A stretch of 64,000 nt of DNA, taken from assembly GCF_001594145.1 (NCBI RefSeq), contig NZ_LVCF01000001.1, positions 434,001 through 498,000 of the forward strand, read 5' to 3'. Shown piece after piece: positions 32,136 through 40,369 of the stretch (positions are counted from its first letter, which is position 1; each line of letters starts with the position of its first letter). Below the pieces are notes generated by a model. That model saw only the letters and a list, made by a program, of their open reading frames with translations, ran no database searches and was not told where the DNA came from. The stretch is from Branchiibius sp. NY16-3462-2 (lineage in GTDB: Bacteria > Actinomycetota > Actinomycetes > Actinomycetales > Dermatophilaceae). The translations under genes and the position numbers were made by a program.

Positions 32136-32528
32136 TCACTTGAGCTCGACGGATGCGCCGGCGCCCTCGAGCTGCTCCTTGGCCTTCTCGGCCGCAGCCT
32201 TGTCGACCTTCTCCAGGACGGGCTTGGGGGCGCCGTCCACGAGGTCCTTGGCTTCCTTCAGACCCAGAGAGGTCAGCGCGCGGACCTCCTTGATGACCTG
32301 GATCTTCTTGTCGCCGGCGGCGGTCAGGATGACGTCGAACTCATCCTGCTCCGCAGCGGCAGCGCCGTCGCCGCCGCCCGCAGCCGGGGCGCCCGCAGCG
32401 GCAACCGCAACCGGAGCGGCCGCGGTGACGTTGAAGGTGTCCTCGAATTCCTTCACGAACTCAGAGAGCTCGATCAGGGTCATCTCCTTGAAAGCGTCAA
32501 GGAGCTCTTCGGTGCTGAGCTTCGCCAT
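32136..32528 (-). CDS. rplL: 50S ribosomal protein L7/L12
   Basis: 130 residues: N-terminal dimerisation helices (LSTEELLDAFKEMTLIELSEFVKEFE), Ala/Gly-rich hinge, and C-terminal factor-binding domain (EFDVILTAAGDKKIQVIKEVRALTSLGLKEAKDLVDGAPK). The stalk protein that recruits EF-Tu and EF-G. It follows rplJ by 57 bases. Confidence 0.97.
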   Translation of the reverse strand: MAKLSTEELLDAFKEMTLIELSEFVKEFEDTFNVTAAAPVAVAAAGAPAAGGGDGAAAAEQDEFDVILTAAGDKKIQVIKEVRALTSLGLKEAKDLVDGAPKPVLEKVDKAAAEKAKEQLEGAGASVELK

Positions 32529-32585
32529 GATTGGCGTCCTTTCGTTATGCCGTGAGTGGCTGTTTTAACTGGATTGAGCTGAGAT

Positions 32586-33218
32586 TCAGCTCTCGTCGCC
32601 ACCCTCGGCGACGTCTTCGGTTGCCTCGGCTGCCGCCGGGGCGTCGGCCTCGGCTACTGCCGGGGCTTCTTCGGTAGCCGGTGCCGCTTCGGCAACCGGA
32701 CCCTCCTGCTCGACCTTCGCCCGCAGAGCGTCGACCGTGCGAGCGGCCTGGTTCAGCGGAGCGGCGAACAGGTAGACGGCCTGGCTGAGCGAGGCGTTCA
32801 TCGCCCCGGCCAACTTGGCCAGCAGGGTCTCGCGAGACTCGAGGTTCGCAAGCTTGGTGATGTCACCGGCCTCGAGCGGCTTGCCGTCAAGCACACCGCC
32901 CTTGATGACCAGCAGCGGGTTGGCCTTGGCGAAGTCGCGCAGGCCCTTGGCCGCCTCGACCGGGTCACCGGTGACGAAGGCGATCGCGGACGGACCCTCG
33001 AGCATGCCGTCGAAAGCGGTGACTCCCGCTTCCTTGGCGGCGCGCTCGGTGAGCGTGTTCTTCACCACGGCGTAGGTCGCGTGCTCGCGCAGCGAGTTAC
33101 GCAGCTCAGTCAGCTGCGCCACGGTCAGGCCGCGGTACTCGGTCAGCACGGCCGCGCCCGACTCTCGGAACTTGTCCGTGAGTTCGGCAATGGCAGCGGA
33201 CTTGTCAGCCTTCGCCAT
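32586..33218 (-). CDS. rplJ: 50S ribosomal protein L10
   Basis: 210 residues; the usual L10 core (TDKFRESGAAVLTEYRGLTVAQLTELR, VKNTLTERAAKEAG) with an acidic Ala/Glu/Pro-rich tail of about 40 residues, typical of actinobacteria. L10 anchors the L7/L12 dimers and can bind its own leader. ATG 33218 has AAGGAGG at 5-6 bases. Confidence 0.96.
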   Translation of the reverse strand: MAKADKSAAIAELTDKFRESGAAVLTEYRGLTVAQLTELRNSLREHATYAVVKNTLTERAAKEAGVTAFDGMLEGPSAIAFVTGDPVEAAKGLRDFAKANPLLVIKGGVLDGKPLEAGDITKLANLESRETLLAKLAGAMNASLSQAVYLFAAPLNQAARTVDALRAKVEQEGPVAEAAPATEEAPAVAEADAPAAAEATEDVAEGGDES

Positions 33219-33400
33219 GCGGACCTCCTTCGTGGGTGTGCCGGTGGGTCAGGACCTCACGAAAAAGAGCCCCAGCGCAGATGCGCCAGGGCTCACGGGA
33301 AACGTGCTCTCAAGCTCACCTGCGCAGGTCGCCGCTTCATGCGGACCTTCAGTCTTCTGGGAGAACCCAGCCGACAACCGGCGGTCATTGGTGTTATCAG
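33219..33400 (-). ncRNA. L10 leader of rplJ-rplL
   Basis: The 5' region of rplJ holds several paired elements, including CGACCTGCGCAGGTGAG and the GGTCCGCATGAAGCGG stretch, then a terminator-like hairpin (33266-33294) followed by five U on the RNA. This is the layout of the L10 leader, where L10-L12 binding controls an attenuator. Exact boundaries are approximate. Confidence 0.6.
33262..33294 (-). terminator. Attenuator hairpin in the rplJ leader
   Basis: On the minus strand GAGCCCTGGCGCA pairs with TGCGCTGGGGCTC around a small loop and is followed directly by TTTTT. It lies about 45 bases before the rplJ start, so it can only work as an attenuator inside the leader. Confidence 0.7.
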
Positions 33401-33467
33401 GGTACGGCGTGGGGCCGCCCCCAGCCAAATCGTCGTCCTTCTCAGGCGTCCTTCTCAGGCGCCCTTC

Positions 33468-34277
33468 TCAGGCGCCCACGGAGTCCAGATCCTTCGGCGC
33501 GGTCGTGACCTGGCTGGTCGGCGGAGCAGTGATCGTCACCGGCACGCCCCAGTCCGAGATGGTCATCGTCATCATCGTCTTGCCGCCGACCTGCATGACG
33601 GTCTTCTCGGGCCGGTTCTTGGCGTCCAGCGTGCTGGTCATCGTGATGTCGCCGGCCGGCAGCCCGTCCAGACTCGAGCTCTTGCCTTCCGCCTTGGCCA
33701 GCTGTCCCAAGGCCTCGCGGGTGAGCTTGGTGGTGAGCGTCGTGCCGTCCGGGCCGGACTTCGTGACGGTCCACTTCACCGAATCACCAAGCGGGCCAAG
33801 ACCATTCAGTGACGACATTCCGCCTAGGCTGGATCCGAAACTCTTGCTGAGTTCGTCGTCACCCTTGGGGTCGAGCTTGACGTACTTGTCGCCGAGCATG
33901 GTCATCTTCAAATAGGCGATCTTGTCGACGTAGATCATGTGCATGTCCATCCCCATCGCGGACATGTCCATCTTCAGGGCCTGGCCACCGCCCTTGTAGG
34001 AGATCTCGCCGTCGGCAGTGACCGCATCGTCCATCATCGACATCTTCAGGTGGGCCGATCCAGCGTCGCGGGCAGCGGCCTCGGACAGCTGCTCGAACTG
34101 CTTGGCGGACACGGTCTGGCCGACGGTGAAGGTCGGTTGGCTGCTGGTCGTCGAGGTCGCGCCCGCCACGGCTGCCGTGCCCGTGCCCGCGGGCGTCGGC
34201 ACGCTGACGGTCTTCCCGCAGGAAGCCAGCCCGAGGGCGACGACGGGCAGGGCGAGGGCGATCAGTGGGCGGCGCAC
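33468..34277 (-). CDS. LppX/LprAFG-like lipoprotein
   Basis: 269 residues from GTG 34277. Lipobox LASC at 17-20 follows a hydrophobic signal; a Ser/Thr/Ala linker comes next. The body (KQFEQLSEAAARDAGSAHLKMSM, YKGGGQALKMDMSAMGMDM, VDKIAYLKMTMLGDKYVKLD) resembles the LppX/LprG fold that shuttles lipids in mycobacteria; other actinobacteria carry such a gene beside rplA-rplJ. The start is chosen because it puts the signal at the N-terminus; upstream in-frame residues do not look like coding sequence and no strong ribosome site exists. Confidence 0.78.
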   Translation of the reverse strand: MRRPLIALALPVVALGLASCGKTVSVPTPAGTGTAAVAGATSTTSSQPTFTVGQTVSAKQFEQLSEAAARDAGSAHLKMSMMDDAVTADGEISYKGGGQALKMDMSAMGMDMHMIYVDKIAYLKMTMLGDKYVKLDPKGDDELSKSFGSSLGGMSSLNGLGPLGDSVKWTVTKSGPDGTTLTTKLTREALGQLAKAEGKSSSLDGLPAGDITMTSTLDAKNRPEKTVMQVGGKTMMTMTISDWGVPVTITAPPTSQVTTAPKDLDSVGA

Positions 34278-34300
34278 CCGGTGATCGTAGACGAGAAACC

Positions 34301-34326
34301 AGGCGATCGACGTACGCCGATCGCCT
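34301..34326. other. Hairpin upstream of the lipoprotein gene
   Basis: AGGCGATCG and CGATCGCCT form a 9-bp stem with an 8-base loop, 24 bases upstream of the GTG start. Could be an operator or a 5' stem of the transcript; function not determined. Confidence 0.35.
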
Positions 34327-34376
34327 GTTTGCGCGGGTTCCCGACAGATGCGCGGGTGATAAGCCGCGCAGACGCA

Positions 34377-34409
34377 CACAACCCGCGCACCTGGGGTGCG
34401 CGGGTTGTG
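34377..34409 (-). terminator. Terminator of rplK-rplA
   Basis: A perfect 15-bp stem (CACAACCCGCGCACC and complement) with a 3-base loop, 14 bases after the rplA stop. Confidence 0.85.
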
Positions 34410-34422
34410 GTGCCGGGAACGA

Positions 34423-35145
34423 TCAGGCGTTGGCCGTCGCGTCGTCCTCGAGCAGGTTGCGGGTCTTGTTGAAGTCCAGCGGGATACCCGGGCCCATCGT
34501 GGTCGACATGGTCGCCTTGCTGATGTAACGGCCCTTGGACGAAGCCGGCTTCAGACGCAGGATCTCATCCAGCGCCGCACCGTAGTTCTCCACGAGCGCC
34601 TTCTCATCGAACGATGCCTTGCCGATGATGAAGTGCAGGTTGGAGTGCTTGTCGACGCGGAACTCGATCTTGCCGCCCTTGATGTCAGACACGGCCTTGG
34701 CCACGTCCATCGTCACGGTGCCGGTCTTCGGGTTCGGCATCAGGCCACGGGGACCGAGCACCTTACCGAGGCGGCCGACCTTGCCCATCAGGTCAGGGGT
34801 CGCGACCACGGCGTCGAAGTCGGTCCAGCCACCGGCGACCTTGGCGATCAGGTCATCGGAACCGACGAAGTCGGCGCCGGCGGCCTCGGCCGCAGCGGCC
34901 TTGTCACCGTTGGCGAAGACCAGCACGCGGGCGGTCTTACCGGTGCCGTGCGGCAGGTTGACGGTGCCACGGACCATCTGGTCGGCCTTGCGCGGGTCGA
35001 CACCCAGACGGAACGCGACCTCGACGGTCGAGTCGTACTTGGTGGTGGCCGACTCCTTGGCCAGGCGAACGGCCTCGAGCGGGCTGTAGACCTCGTCGTG
35101 GTTGATCTTGCTGTCCGCGGCGCGGTAGGACTTGCTGCGCTTCAT
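34423..35145 (-). CDS. rplA: 50S ribosomal protein L1
   Basis: 240 residues beginning MKRSKSYRAADSKI. L1 signatures are clear: KVGRLGKVLGPRGLMPNPKTGTVT and FRVDKHSNLHFIIGKASF. It builds the mobile stalk of the 50S subunit. ATG 35145 is preceded by AAGGAGA; an upstream ATG (35202) would add 19 unrelated residues. It follows rplK. Confidence 0.97.
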   Translation of the reverse strand: MKRSKSYRAADSKINHDEVYSPLEAVRLAKESATTKYDSTVEVAFRLGVDPRKADQMVRGTVNLPHGTGKTARVLVFANGDKAAAAEAAGADFVGSDDLIAKVAGGWTDFDAVVATPDLMGKVGRLGKVLGPRGLMPNPKTGTVTMDVAKAVSDIKGGKIEFRVDKHSNLHFIIGKASFDEKALVENYGAALDEILRLKPASSKGRYISKATMSTTMGPGIPLDFNKTRNLLEDDATANA

Positions 35146-35221
35146 GATTTCTCCTTGGTTGTGGTGCGGGAGTTGTGGTTGTGCGGGCCAGCGCTGGCCC
35201 AACCACGTGGTGCTTTGGCTA

Positions 35222-35649
35222 TTACGGGGTGTCGATACCCATCGAACGAGCGGTACCGGCGATGATCCGCTCGGCCATCTCGATGTCGTTGGCGTTCAGG
35301 TCGGCCATCTTCTGCTCGGCGATCGCCCGGACCTGGTCCTTGGTCAGCTTCGCGACCTTGGTCTTGTGCGGCTCACCGGAGCCCTTGGCGACGCCTGCGG
35401 CCTTCTTGATCAGCTCGGCGGCCGGCGGGGTCTTGGTGATGAAGGTGAAGGAGCGGTCTTCGTAGACCGTGATCTCCACCGGGATCACGTTGCCGCGCTG
35501 GGCTTCCGTCGCAGCGTTGTACGCCTTGACGAACTCCATGATGTTGACGCCGTGCTGACCCAGCGCCGGACCGACCGGCGGGGCGGGGGGGGCGGCCCCG
35601 CCCGGGTCTGCCGCTTGGTGAAGCCGGGGACCTTCTTCTTGGGGGGCAT
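35222..35649 (-). CDS. rplK: 50S ribosomal protein L11, with apparent frameshift near the N-terminus
   Basis: Reading from ATG 35649 gives MPPKKKVPGFTK, the correct L11 start, but the frame then becomes RQTRAGPPPPP and is lost. The correct frame resumes as PPVGPALGQHGVNIMEF and runs normally to the stop at 35222. The span is 428 bases, one short of the 429 needed for 142 residues. The damaged stretch (about 35582-35615) is an extreme G/C homopolymer run where the family codes for LQIQAGAANPAP. A sequencing or assembly error is the likeliest cause; if real, the gene could only start at the internal ATG 35539 (105 residues). L11 binds 23S rRNA at the GTPase centre. Confidence 0.88.
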
Positions 35650-35743
35650 GCTCGTGTTTCCTTACTTGGTGGTGGGCCTACGCCGTGGGCGATGACCCGG
35701 TTGCATTGCCACGACCGGTTGGCCGCAGCGGTGATGTCGCGGA

Positions 35744-36700
35744 TCAGATCTTGGCGACCTGGTTGAACGACAGTTCGACCGGCGTTTCGCGGCCGAAGAT
35801 CGAGACCAGCACCTTCAGTTTCGCAGTGTCGATGTTGATCTCGGAAATCGTGGCGGGCAGGGTCTCGAACGGACCCTCCATGACGGTGACCGACTCGCCG
35901 ACCTCGAAGTCGACCTCGACCGGGGTGGCCGCACCGCCGCGGCTCGGGGCCGTCTTGGTCGGAGCCGGGGCCTCGCCCTCGGGTGTCTGGTCCTCGAAGA
36001 CCGGGTTGAGCATCGTGACGACCTCATCGATCGTCAGCGGGCTCGGCTCGTGGGCGTTGCCGACGAAGCCGGTGACGCCCGGCGTGTGCCGCACCGCGAC
36101 CCACGAGTCGTTGGTCAGCTCCATCCGCACCAGCACGTATCCGGGCATCCGCACGCGGGTGCCGGTCTTCGGCTGGCCGTTCTTGATCTCGCGGTACTCC
36201 TCCATCGGGACCTCGACCTGGAAGATGTAGTCCTCCATGTTCAGCGAGATGATGCGGGTCTCGAGGTTGGCCTTCACGCGCTTCTCGTAACCGGCGTAGG
36301 AGTGGATCACGAACCAGTCGCCCCACTGCGACTTCAGGTCGGCGATGAACGCCTCGCGCTGCTCCTCGGCCGTCAGGGCGACAGCCTCTTCCTCGATGGC
36401 CTCGGCAAGCTCGGGGTTGGCGGCCTCGTCAGCCAGCACCTCGGCCTCATCGGCGATCGCGTCGCGCTGCGCGTCGACGGCCTGCTCGGCCTCGTCCTCG
36501 GCGACGGCCTCATCGATGGTCTCGTCATCGATGGGCTCGGCGGCCAGTTCCTCGCCGGTGTCCGCGTCGTGGATCGCGGTCTCCTCGGCGTAGAACTCGG
36601 TGTCGTCGGTCGCCTCGGCCTGTGCGGAGTCGATATCGCCGTCCGCGACATCGAGATCGTTGTCGATCTCGTCGAGGTTCGGCGTCCACTGATCCGTCAT
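35744..36700 (-). CDS. nusG: Transcription termination/antitermination protein NusG with acidic N-terminal extension
   Basis: 318 residues, well above the roughly 180 of E. coli NusG. Residues 1-120 are a low-complexity Asp/Glu/Ala-rich extension; the NGN domain follows (WFVIHSYAGYEKRVKANLE, MPGYVLVRM, VRHTPGVTGFVG) and the KOW domain ends the protein (GESVTVMEGPFETLPATISEI, FGRETPVELSFNQV). Such extensions are common in actinobacteria. It lies between secE and rplK. Confidence 0.95.
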   Translation of the reverse strand: MTDQWTPNLDEIDNDLDVADGDIDSAQAEATDDTEFYAEETAIHDADTGEELAAEPIDDETIDEAVAEDEAEQAVDAQRDAIADEAEVLADEAANPELAEAIEEEAVALTAEEQREAFIADLKSQWGDWFVIHSYAGYEKRVKANLETRIISLNMEDYIFQVEVPMEEYREIKNGQPKTGTRVRMPGYVLVRMELTNDSWVAVRHTPGVTGFVGNAHEPSPLTIDEVVTMLNPVFEDQTPEGEAPAPTKTAPSRGGAATPVEVDFEVGESVTVMEGPFETLPATISEINIDTAKLKVLVSIFGRETPVELSFNQVAKI

Positions 36701-36800
36701 GACCCTTGCTTCCCTTGGTTGATTCGATGTGTTCGCGTCGCGGCGCGCCCAGCCTGCCCAGCGGCACCCGATGTGGGCACCTAGTGGCGGGCGCCGTACG

Positions 36801-37067
36801 TCAGGAGGACGTCCCGGACGACCCGAAGATCCAGCTGACCAGGTGACTGAACACCTGGTCCAGACCCACGACGTACGCCATGATCACGCAGATGAACACC
36901 ACCGCGATGACGGTGTAGTTCACCAGTTCCTGACGCGTCGGGTAGACCACCTTGCGCATCTCGGCGATGACCTGGCGGATGAACAGCCAGATGCGCGAGA
37001 ACAGCCCACGCTTCGCCGGTGTGGCGTCCTGCGCCTCACCGCGATCCGTCGTGCTGGCCTGCGTCAC
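36801..37067 (-). CDS. secE: Preprotein translocase subunit SecE
   Basis: 88 residues from GTG 37067. One C-terminal membrane segment (YTVIAVVFICVIMAYVVGL) follows the conserved FIRQVIAEMRKVVYPTRQELVNY amphipathic helix. Part of SecYEG. Start: GTG 37067 has GGAAG upstream and gives family length; GTG 37115 is an alternative. A longer open frame to 37262 runs through tRNA-Trp and cannot be real. Order tRNA-Trp, secE, nusG is conserved in bacteria. Confidence 0.92.
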   Translation of the reverse strand: MTQASTTDRGEAQDATPAKRGLFSRIWLFIRQVIAEMRKVVYPTRQELVNYTVIAVVFICVIMAYVVGLDQVFSHLVSWIFGSSGTSS

Positions 37068-37143
37068 GTCGTCTGCTTCCGTTGGTCCGGACGTCCTGGC
37101 GGACGCCTTGGTCACCACCGCGCGTTGCCACGCGGCGGCCTCG

Positions 37144-37216
37144 CAGGGCACGAGGGACTTGAACCCCCAACCCCCGGTTTTGGAGACCGGTGCTCTACCA
37201 ATTGAGCTAGTGCCCT
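37144..37216 (-). tRNA. trnW: tRNA-Trp (CCA)
   Basis: 73-base cloverleaf: acceptor AGGGCAC/GTGCCCT, D arm GCTCAATTGGTAGAGC, anticodon stem-loop CCGGTCTCCAAAACCGG with anticodon CCA, T loop TTCAAGT, discriminator G. No 3' CCA is encoded. It sits 77 bases upstream of secE. Confidence 0.97.
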
Positions 37217-37347
37217 TCGGTGAAAATCCGGCCCCTTGGGAAGGGCTCCTCGGGCATGCCAAAACAGCCTGAGGTTTTCACCGGTGGGTCAAGCATACGG
37301 TGCCGGGTGGCGATGCTCATAACTCGGACGCAGGTACGGTCGGGGGC

Positions 37348-38400
37348 ATGGCCGGGGCACGCGATCTGAACACGTTGCCCAAGGCGCATCTGCATCTGCA
37401 CTTCACCGGCTCGATGAGCCTGCCGACCCTGCACGAACTCGCGGCCGAGCGCGGGGTGCGGCTGCCCGATGCACTGCAGAGCGGCTGGCCGCCGAAACTG
37501 TCCGGCGCCGACGAGCGCGGCTGGTTCCGTTTCCAGCGGTTGTACGACGCGGCCCGGGCCTGCGTACGCGGCGAGGACGACCTGCGCCGACTGGTCCGCG
37601 AGGCTGCTCAGGCTGATGCCGCCGAGGGCTCCCGGTGGCTGGAGTTGCAGGTCGATCCGACGTCGTACGCAGGGCCGCTGGGCGGCATCGGACCCGCGCT
37701 GGAGGTGATTCTGGACGAGGCCGGGGCCGCGAGCGCCGCCACCGGCACCGGTGTGGGGATCATCGTGGCCGCCTCCCGGATCCGCCATCCGCTGGATGCC
37801 CGCACCCTGGCGCGCCTCGCCGCGCGGTACGCCGGCCATGGACCCGGTGAGGTCCTCGCCTTCGGGTTGAGCAACGACGAGCGTCGCGGCGACACCGATG
37901 ACTTCGCACCGGCGTTCGCGATCGCCCGTCGGGCCGGTCTGGCCCGGGTGCCGCACGCAGGGGAACTGCTCGGCCCCGAATCGGTGCAGCAGACGTTGGA
38001 CGCCCTGGCCCCGGACCGGTTGGGGCACGGGGTGCGCAGCGTCGAGGACCCTTCGGTGCTGGCGCGGGTCGTCGACGAGGGCGTCGCGCTCGAGGTGTGC
38101 CCGCGCTCGAACATCGCACTGGGGGTCTACGCAGACGCATCGCAGGTGCCGCTGCACACGCTCGTCGATGCCGGCGCCACCATCGCGCTCGGTGCCGACG
38201 ATCCGTTGCTCTTCGGCAGCCGGTTGGTCGACCAGTACGCGCTGGCCCGCGAACAGGGCTTCTCCGACGAGGGATTGGCCGATCTCGCGCGCTCGTCAGT
38301 GCACGCGTCGCTAGCTCCCTCGGAGACCAAGACCGCCATCCTGGGCGAGATCGACGACTGGCTGGCTACAGCTCCAGACCTACCAGGACCGGCTCGTTGA
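37348..38400 (+). CDS. add: Adenosine deaminase family protein
   Basis: 350 residues from ATG 37348. Metal and substrate motifs: HLHLHFTGSM (around 14-23), VPHAGELLG, DRLGHGVRS and LGADDPLLFG. The motif reads HFTGSM in place of the classical HLDGSL; the same variant occurs in an actinobacterial subgroup near murB and secE, so the substrate may not be adenosine. The 3' end overlaps the murB 3' end on the other strand by 35 bases. Confidence 0.85.
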   Translation: MAGARDLNTLPKAHLHLHFTGSMSLPTLHELAAERGVRLPDALQSGWPPKLSGADERGWFRFQRLYDAARACVRGEDDLRRLVREAAQADAAEGSRWLELQVDPTSYAGPLGGIGPALEVILDEAGAASAATGTGVGIIVAASRIRHPLDARTLARLAARYAGHGPGEVLAFGLSNDERRGDTDDFAPAFAIARRAGLARVPHAGELLGPESVQQTLDALAPDRLGHGVRSVEDPSVLARVVDEGVALEVCPRSNIALGVYADASQVPLHTLVDAGATIALGADDPLLFGSRLVDQYALAREQGFSDEGLADLARSSVHASLAPSETKTAILGEIDDWLATAPDLPGPAR

Positions 38401-39436
38401 CCAACGTCACGCCGAACTTGTCCTGCACCCCGTCGCGCACCTCGCGGGCCAGGGCCACGATCTGCTCGCCCGTGGCGCCGCCTCGATTGGTGATCGCCAG
38501 CGGATGCTTGGTGGACAGCGCGGCAGGGCCGGGCAGCCCGTAGCCCTTCCCGAAACCGGCCCGCTCGATCAACCAGGCCGCCGGCAGTTTCACCAGACCG
38601 TCCGGGGCGGCGAACCGCGGCGGCGCCTCCCCCGCACGCTCGGCAACCTCGTCGGCAACGGTTGGCGTGACGATCGGGTTGGTGAAGAACGACCCGCACG
38701 ACCAGGTGTCCTTATCAGCGGCCTCCAGCACCATGCCGCGACGTCGGCGCTGCGCGAGGACTGCCTCGCGGACGTCACCCAGGGGCGCCCGCTGGCCCTG
38801 GTCGATACCCAGCTGGGTGGCCAGATCGGCGTACCGGACGGGGGTCGACAACGGCTGGGGGTGCAGTTGGAACGCCACTTCGAGCACGACGTACCGGCCG
38901 CCGAACGCGTCCATGCGGGTGCGTTTGAAGATCGAGTCGCGGTAGGCGAAGGCGGCGTCGGCCACGCCGAAGGTGCGGATCATCCCGGTGACCCGGTCCA
39001 GGGTGCGGATCTGCGCGATCGTCTGCGCGACCTCCTGACCGTAGGCGCCGACGTTCTGCACCGGGGTGGCTCCCGCCAGCCCGGGGATCCCGGACAGCGC
39101 CTCCAGGCCGGACCACTCCTGCTCGCAGGCATAGGCCACGAAGTCGTCCCACGGCTCGCCGGCGGACACCCAGACGTAGGCGCCGCTGCACTCATCGAGG
39201 GATTCGGTGCGCACTCCGGTGTTCGCGACCTGGACCACGGTGCCCGGGAAGCCGGCCTCACCGATGACCAGGTTGGAGCCGCCGGACAGGACCAGCAGCG
39301 GTTCGTCGGCGTCGTCGACCTCCCGGACGGCGTCGACGAGTTCGTCGGTGGTCTCGGCGATCACGTACCGCGCCGCCGGGCCACCGACCCGCATGGTGGT
39401 GTGCTCGGCGAGCGGCTCGCCGGAGAGTTCCTTCAC
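38366..39436 (-). CDS. murB: UDP-N-acetylenolpyruvoylglucosamine reductase
   Basis: 356 residues; the NADPH-dependent flavoenzyme that makes UDP-MurNAc in the cytoplasm. FAD motifs HTTMRVGGPAARYV, LVLSGGSNLVIGEAGF and the GIPGLAGATPVQNVGAYGQE loop are present, with the active-site Ser in SCGSFFTNP and a later ERAGFGKGYGL. GTG 39436 overlaps the upstream stop (GTGA), so it is coupled to the hadA-hadB-like genes. Confidence 0.95.
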   Translation of the reverse strand: MKELSGEPLAEHTTMRVGGPAARYVIAETTDELVDAVREVDDADEPLLVLSGGSNLVIGEAGFPGTVVQVANTGVRTESLDECSGAYVWVSAGEPWDDFVAYACEQEWSGLEALSGIPGLAGATPVQNVGAYGQEVAQTIAQIRTLDRVTGMIRTFGVADAAFAYRDSIFKRTRMDAFGGRYVVLEVAFQLHPQPLSTPVRYADLATQLGIDQGQRAPLGDVREAVLAQRRRRGMVLEAADKDTWSCGSFFTNPIVTPTVADEVAERAGEAPPRFAAPDGLVKLPAAWLIERAGFGKGYGLPGPAALSTKHPLAITNRGGATGEQIVALAREVRDGVQDKFGVTLVNEPVLVGLEL

Positions 39437-39846
39437 CGCAGACTGACCGTGAGGCTCGTCTTGGCCAGCACCTTCGCGCCACCGCTGGTCGCGGTGAGAT
39501 CGACCGTGGCGACGCCGTCCTCGATGCTCTTGACGACACCGGTCACGTCAATCTGTGCGCCGCCCTCATAGGGGACGGGCACCGGCGCACTGAACCGCGT
39601 GCTGTACCCCGTGATGCGGCTGGCGTCACCGATCCACCGGGCAACGATCTCGCCGGCCGCGCCCATGGTCCACATACCGTGCGCGATCACGTCCGGCAGA
39701 CCCACGGCGGTCGCGAAGCGCTCGTCCCAGTGGATGACGTTGAAATCCCCGCTGGCCCCGGCGTAGCGGATCAACCGGGCCCGGTCGACATCGACCGTGA
39801 GGGCAGGCAGTTCGTCGCCGACGGCGATCGTGCTCAGGTCGGTCAT
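39433..39846 (-). CDS. hadB: MaoC-family (R)-specific hydratase, HadB-like subunit
   Basis: 137 residues, single hot-dog domain with the hydratase pair in SGDFNVIHWD and AHGMWTMG. In mycobacteria HadB is the catalytic partner of HadA in fatty acid elongation, and both are encoded just before murB-linked genes in many actinobacteria. Start ATG 39846 shares a base with the upstream stop (TGATG). A related beta-hydroxyacyl dehydration function is likely; the exact chain length is unknown. Confidence 0.82.
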   Translation of the reverse strand: MTDLSTIAVGDELPALTVDVDRARLIRYAGASGDFNVIHWDERFATAVGLPDVIAHGMWTMGAAGEIVARWIGDASRITGYSTRFSAPVPVPYEGGAQIDVTGVVKSIEDGVATVDLTATSGGAKVLAKTSLTVSLR

Positions 39847-40292
39847 CAGGCATCCCCTCGGATCACCAGGACGCTGCGCGCGGCGCATACGGGTTCACCG
39901 GCAACGGTCTGGATCGCGGTTGAGAGCGTCACCATCGAGTGCCCGCCCGCCGAGCGGACCGAGTCCACCGTCGTAGCGGCCGTGACCTCATCCCCGGCGA
40001 CCAGCGGCCGGTGGTGGGTGAAGGACTGCTCGCCGTGCACCAGCCGGGCGAAGTCGATCTCGGCCTCGGGGTCGAGGATCGCGGCGCCCTCGGCCTGCTG
40101 GGCGATCAGGATGGCGAAGGTCGGCGGCGCGATGACATCGGCGAAACCGCGCTCGCGCGCCGCTACGGGATCCGTGTGAGCGGGATCGGAGGCGCCCACA
40201 GCGGCAGCGAACTCGCCGATCTTGGCCCGGGACACGACGTACGGGCGGATGGCTGGATAGGTGCGCCCTTGCACCGCTGGGTTGACCGGCAT
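39846..40292 (-). CDS. hadA: MaoC-family dehydratase, HadA-like (non-catalytic) subunit
   Basis: 148 residues with N-terminal hydratase fold: RPYVVSRAKIGEFAAAVGASDPAH, PPTFAILIAQQ, HGEQSFTHHRPLVAGDEV. The Asp-His catalytic pair is not arranged as in HadB, consistent with the HadA stabilising subunit. First of the coupled hadA-hadB-murB run, located after the rpmG terminator. Confidence 0.82.
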   Translation of the reverse strand: MPVNPAVQGRTYPAIRPYVVSRAKIGEFAAAVGASDPAHTDPVAARERGFADVIAPPTFAILIAQQAEGAAILDPEAEIDFARLVHGEQSFTHHRPLVAGDEVTAATTVDSVRSAGGHSMVTLSTAIQTVAGEPVCAARSVLVIRGDA

Positions 40293-40318
40293 GGCCTCAA
40301 TCTAACGGGCATGCGAAA

Positions 40319-40345
40319 GCGCCACCCCGGTGGCCGGGGTGGCGC
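40319..40345 (-). terminator. Terminator of rpmG
   Basis: Perfect 12-bp stem (GCGCCACCCCGG and complement) with loop TGG, 24 bases after the rpmG stop. Confidence 0.8.
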
Positions 40346-40369
40346 CGCGCGAAGGCGATGCGAAGCGGT

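Noticed and set aside
37068..37262. N-terminal extension of secE up to 37262
   Set aside because: It would run through the tRNA-Trp gene.
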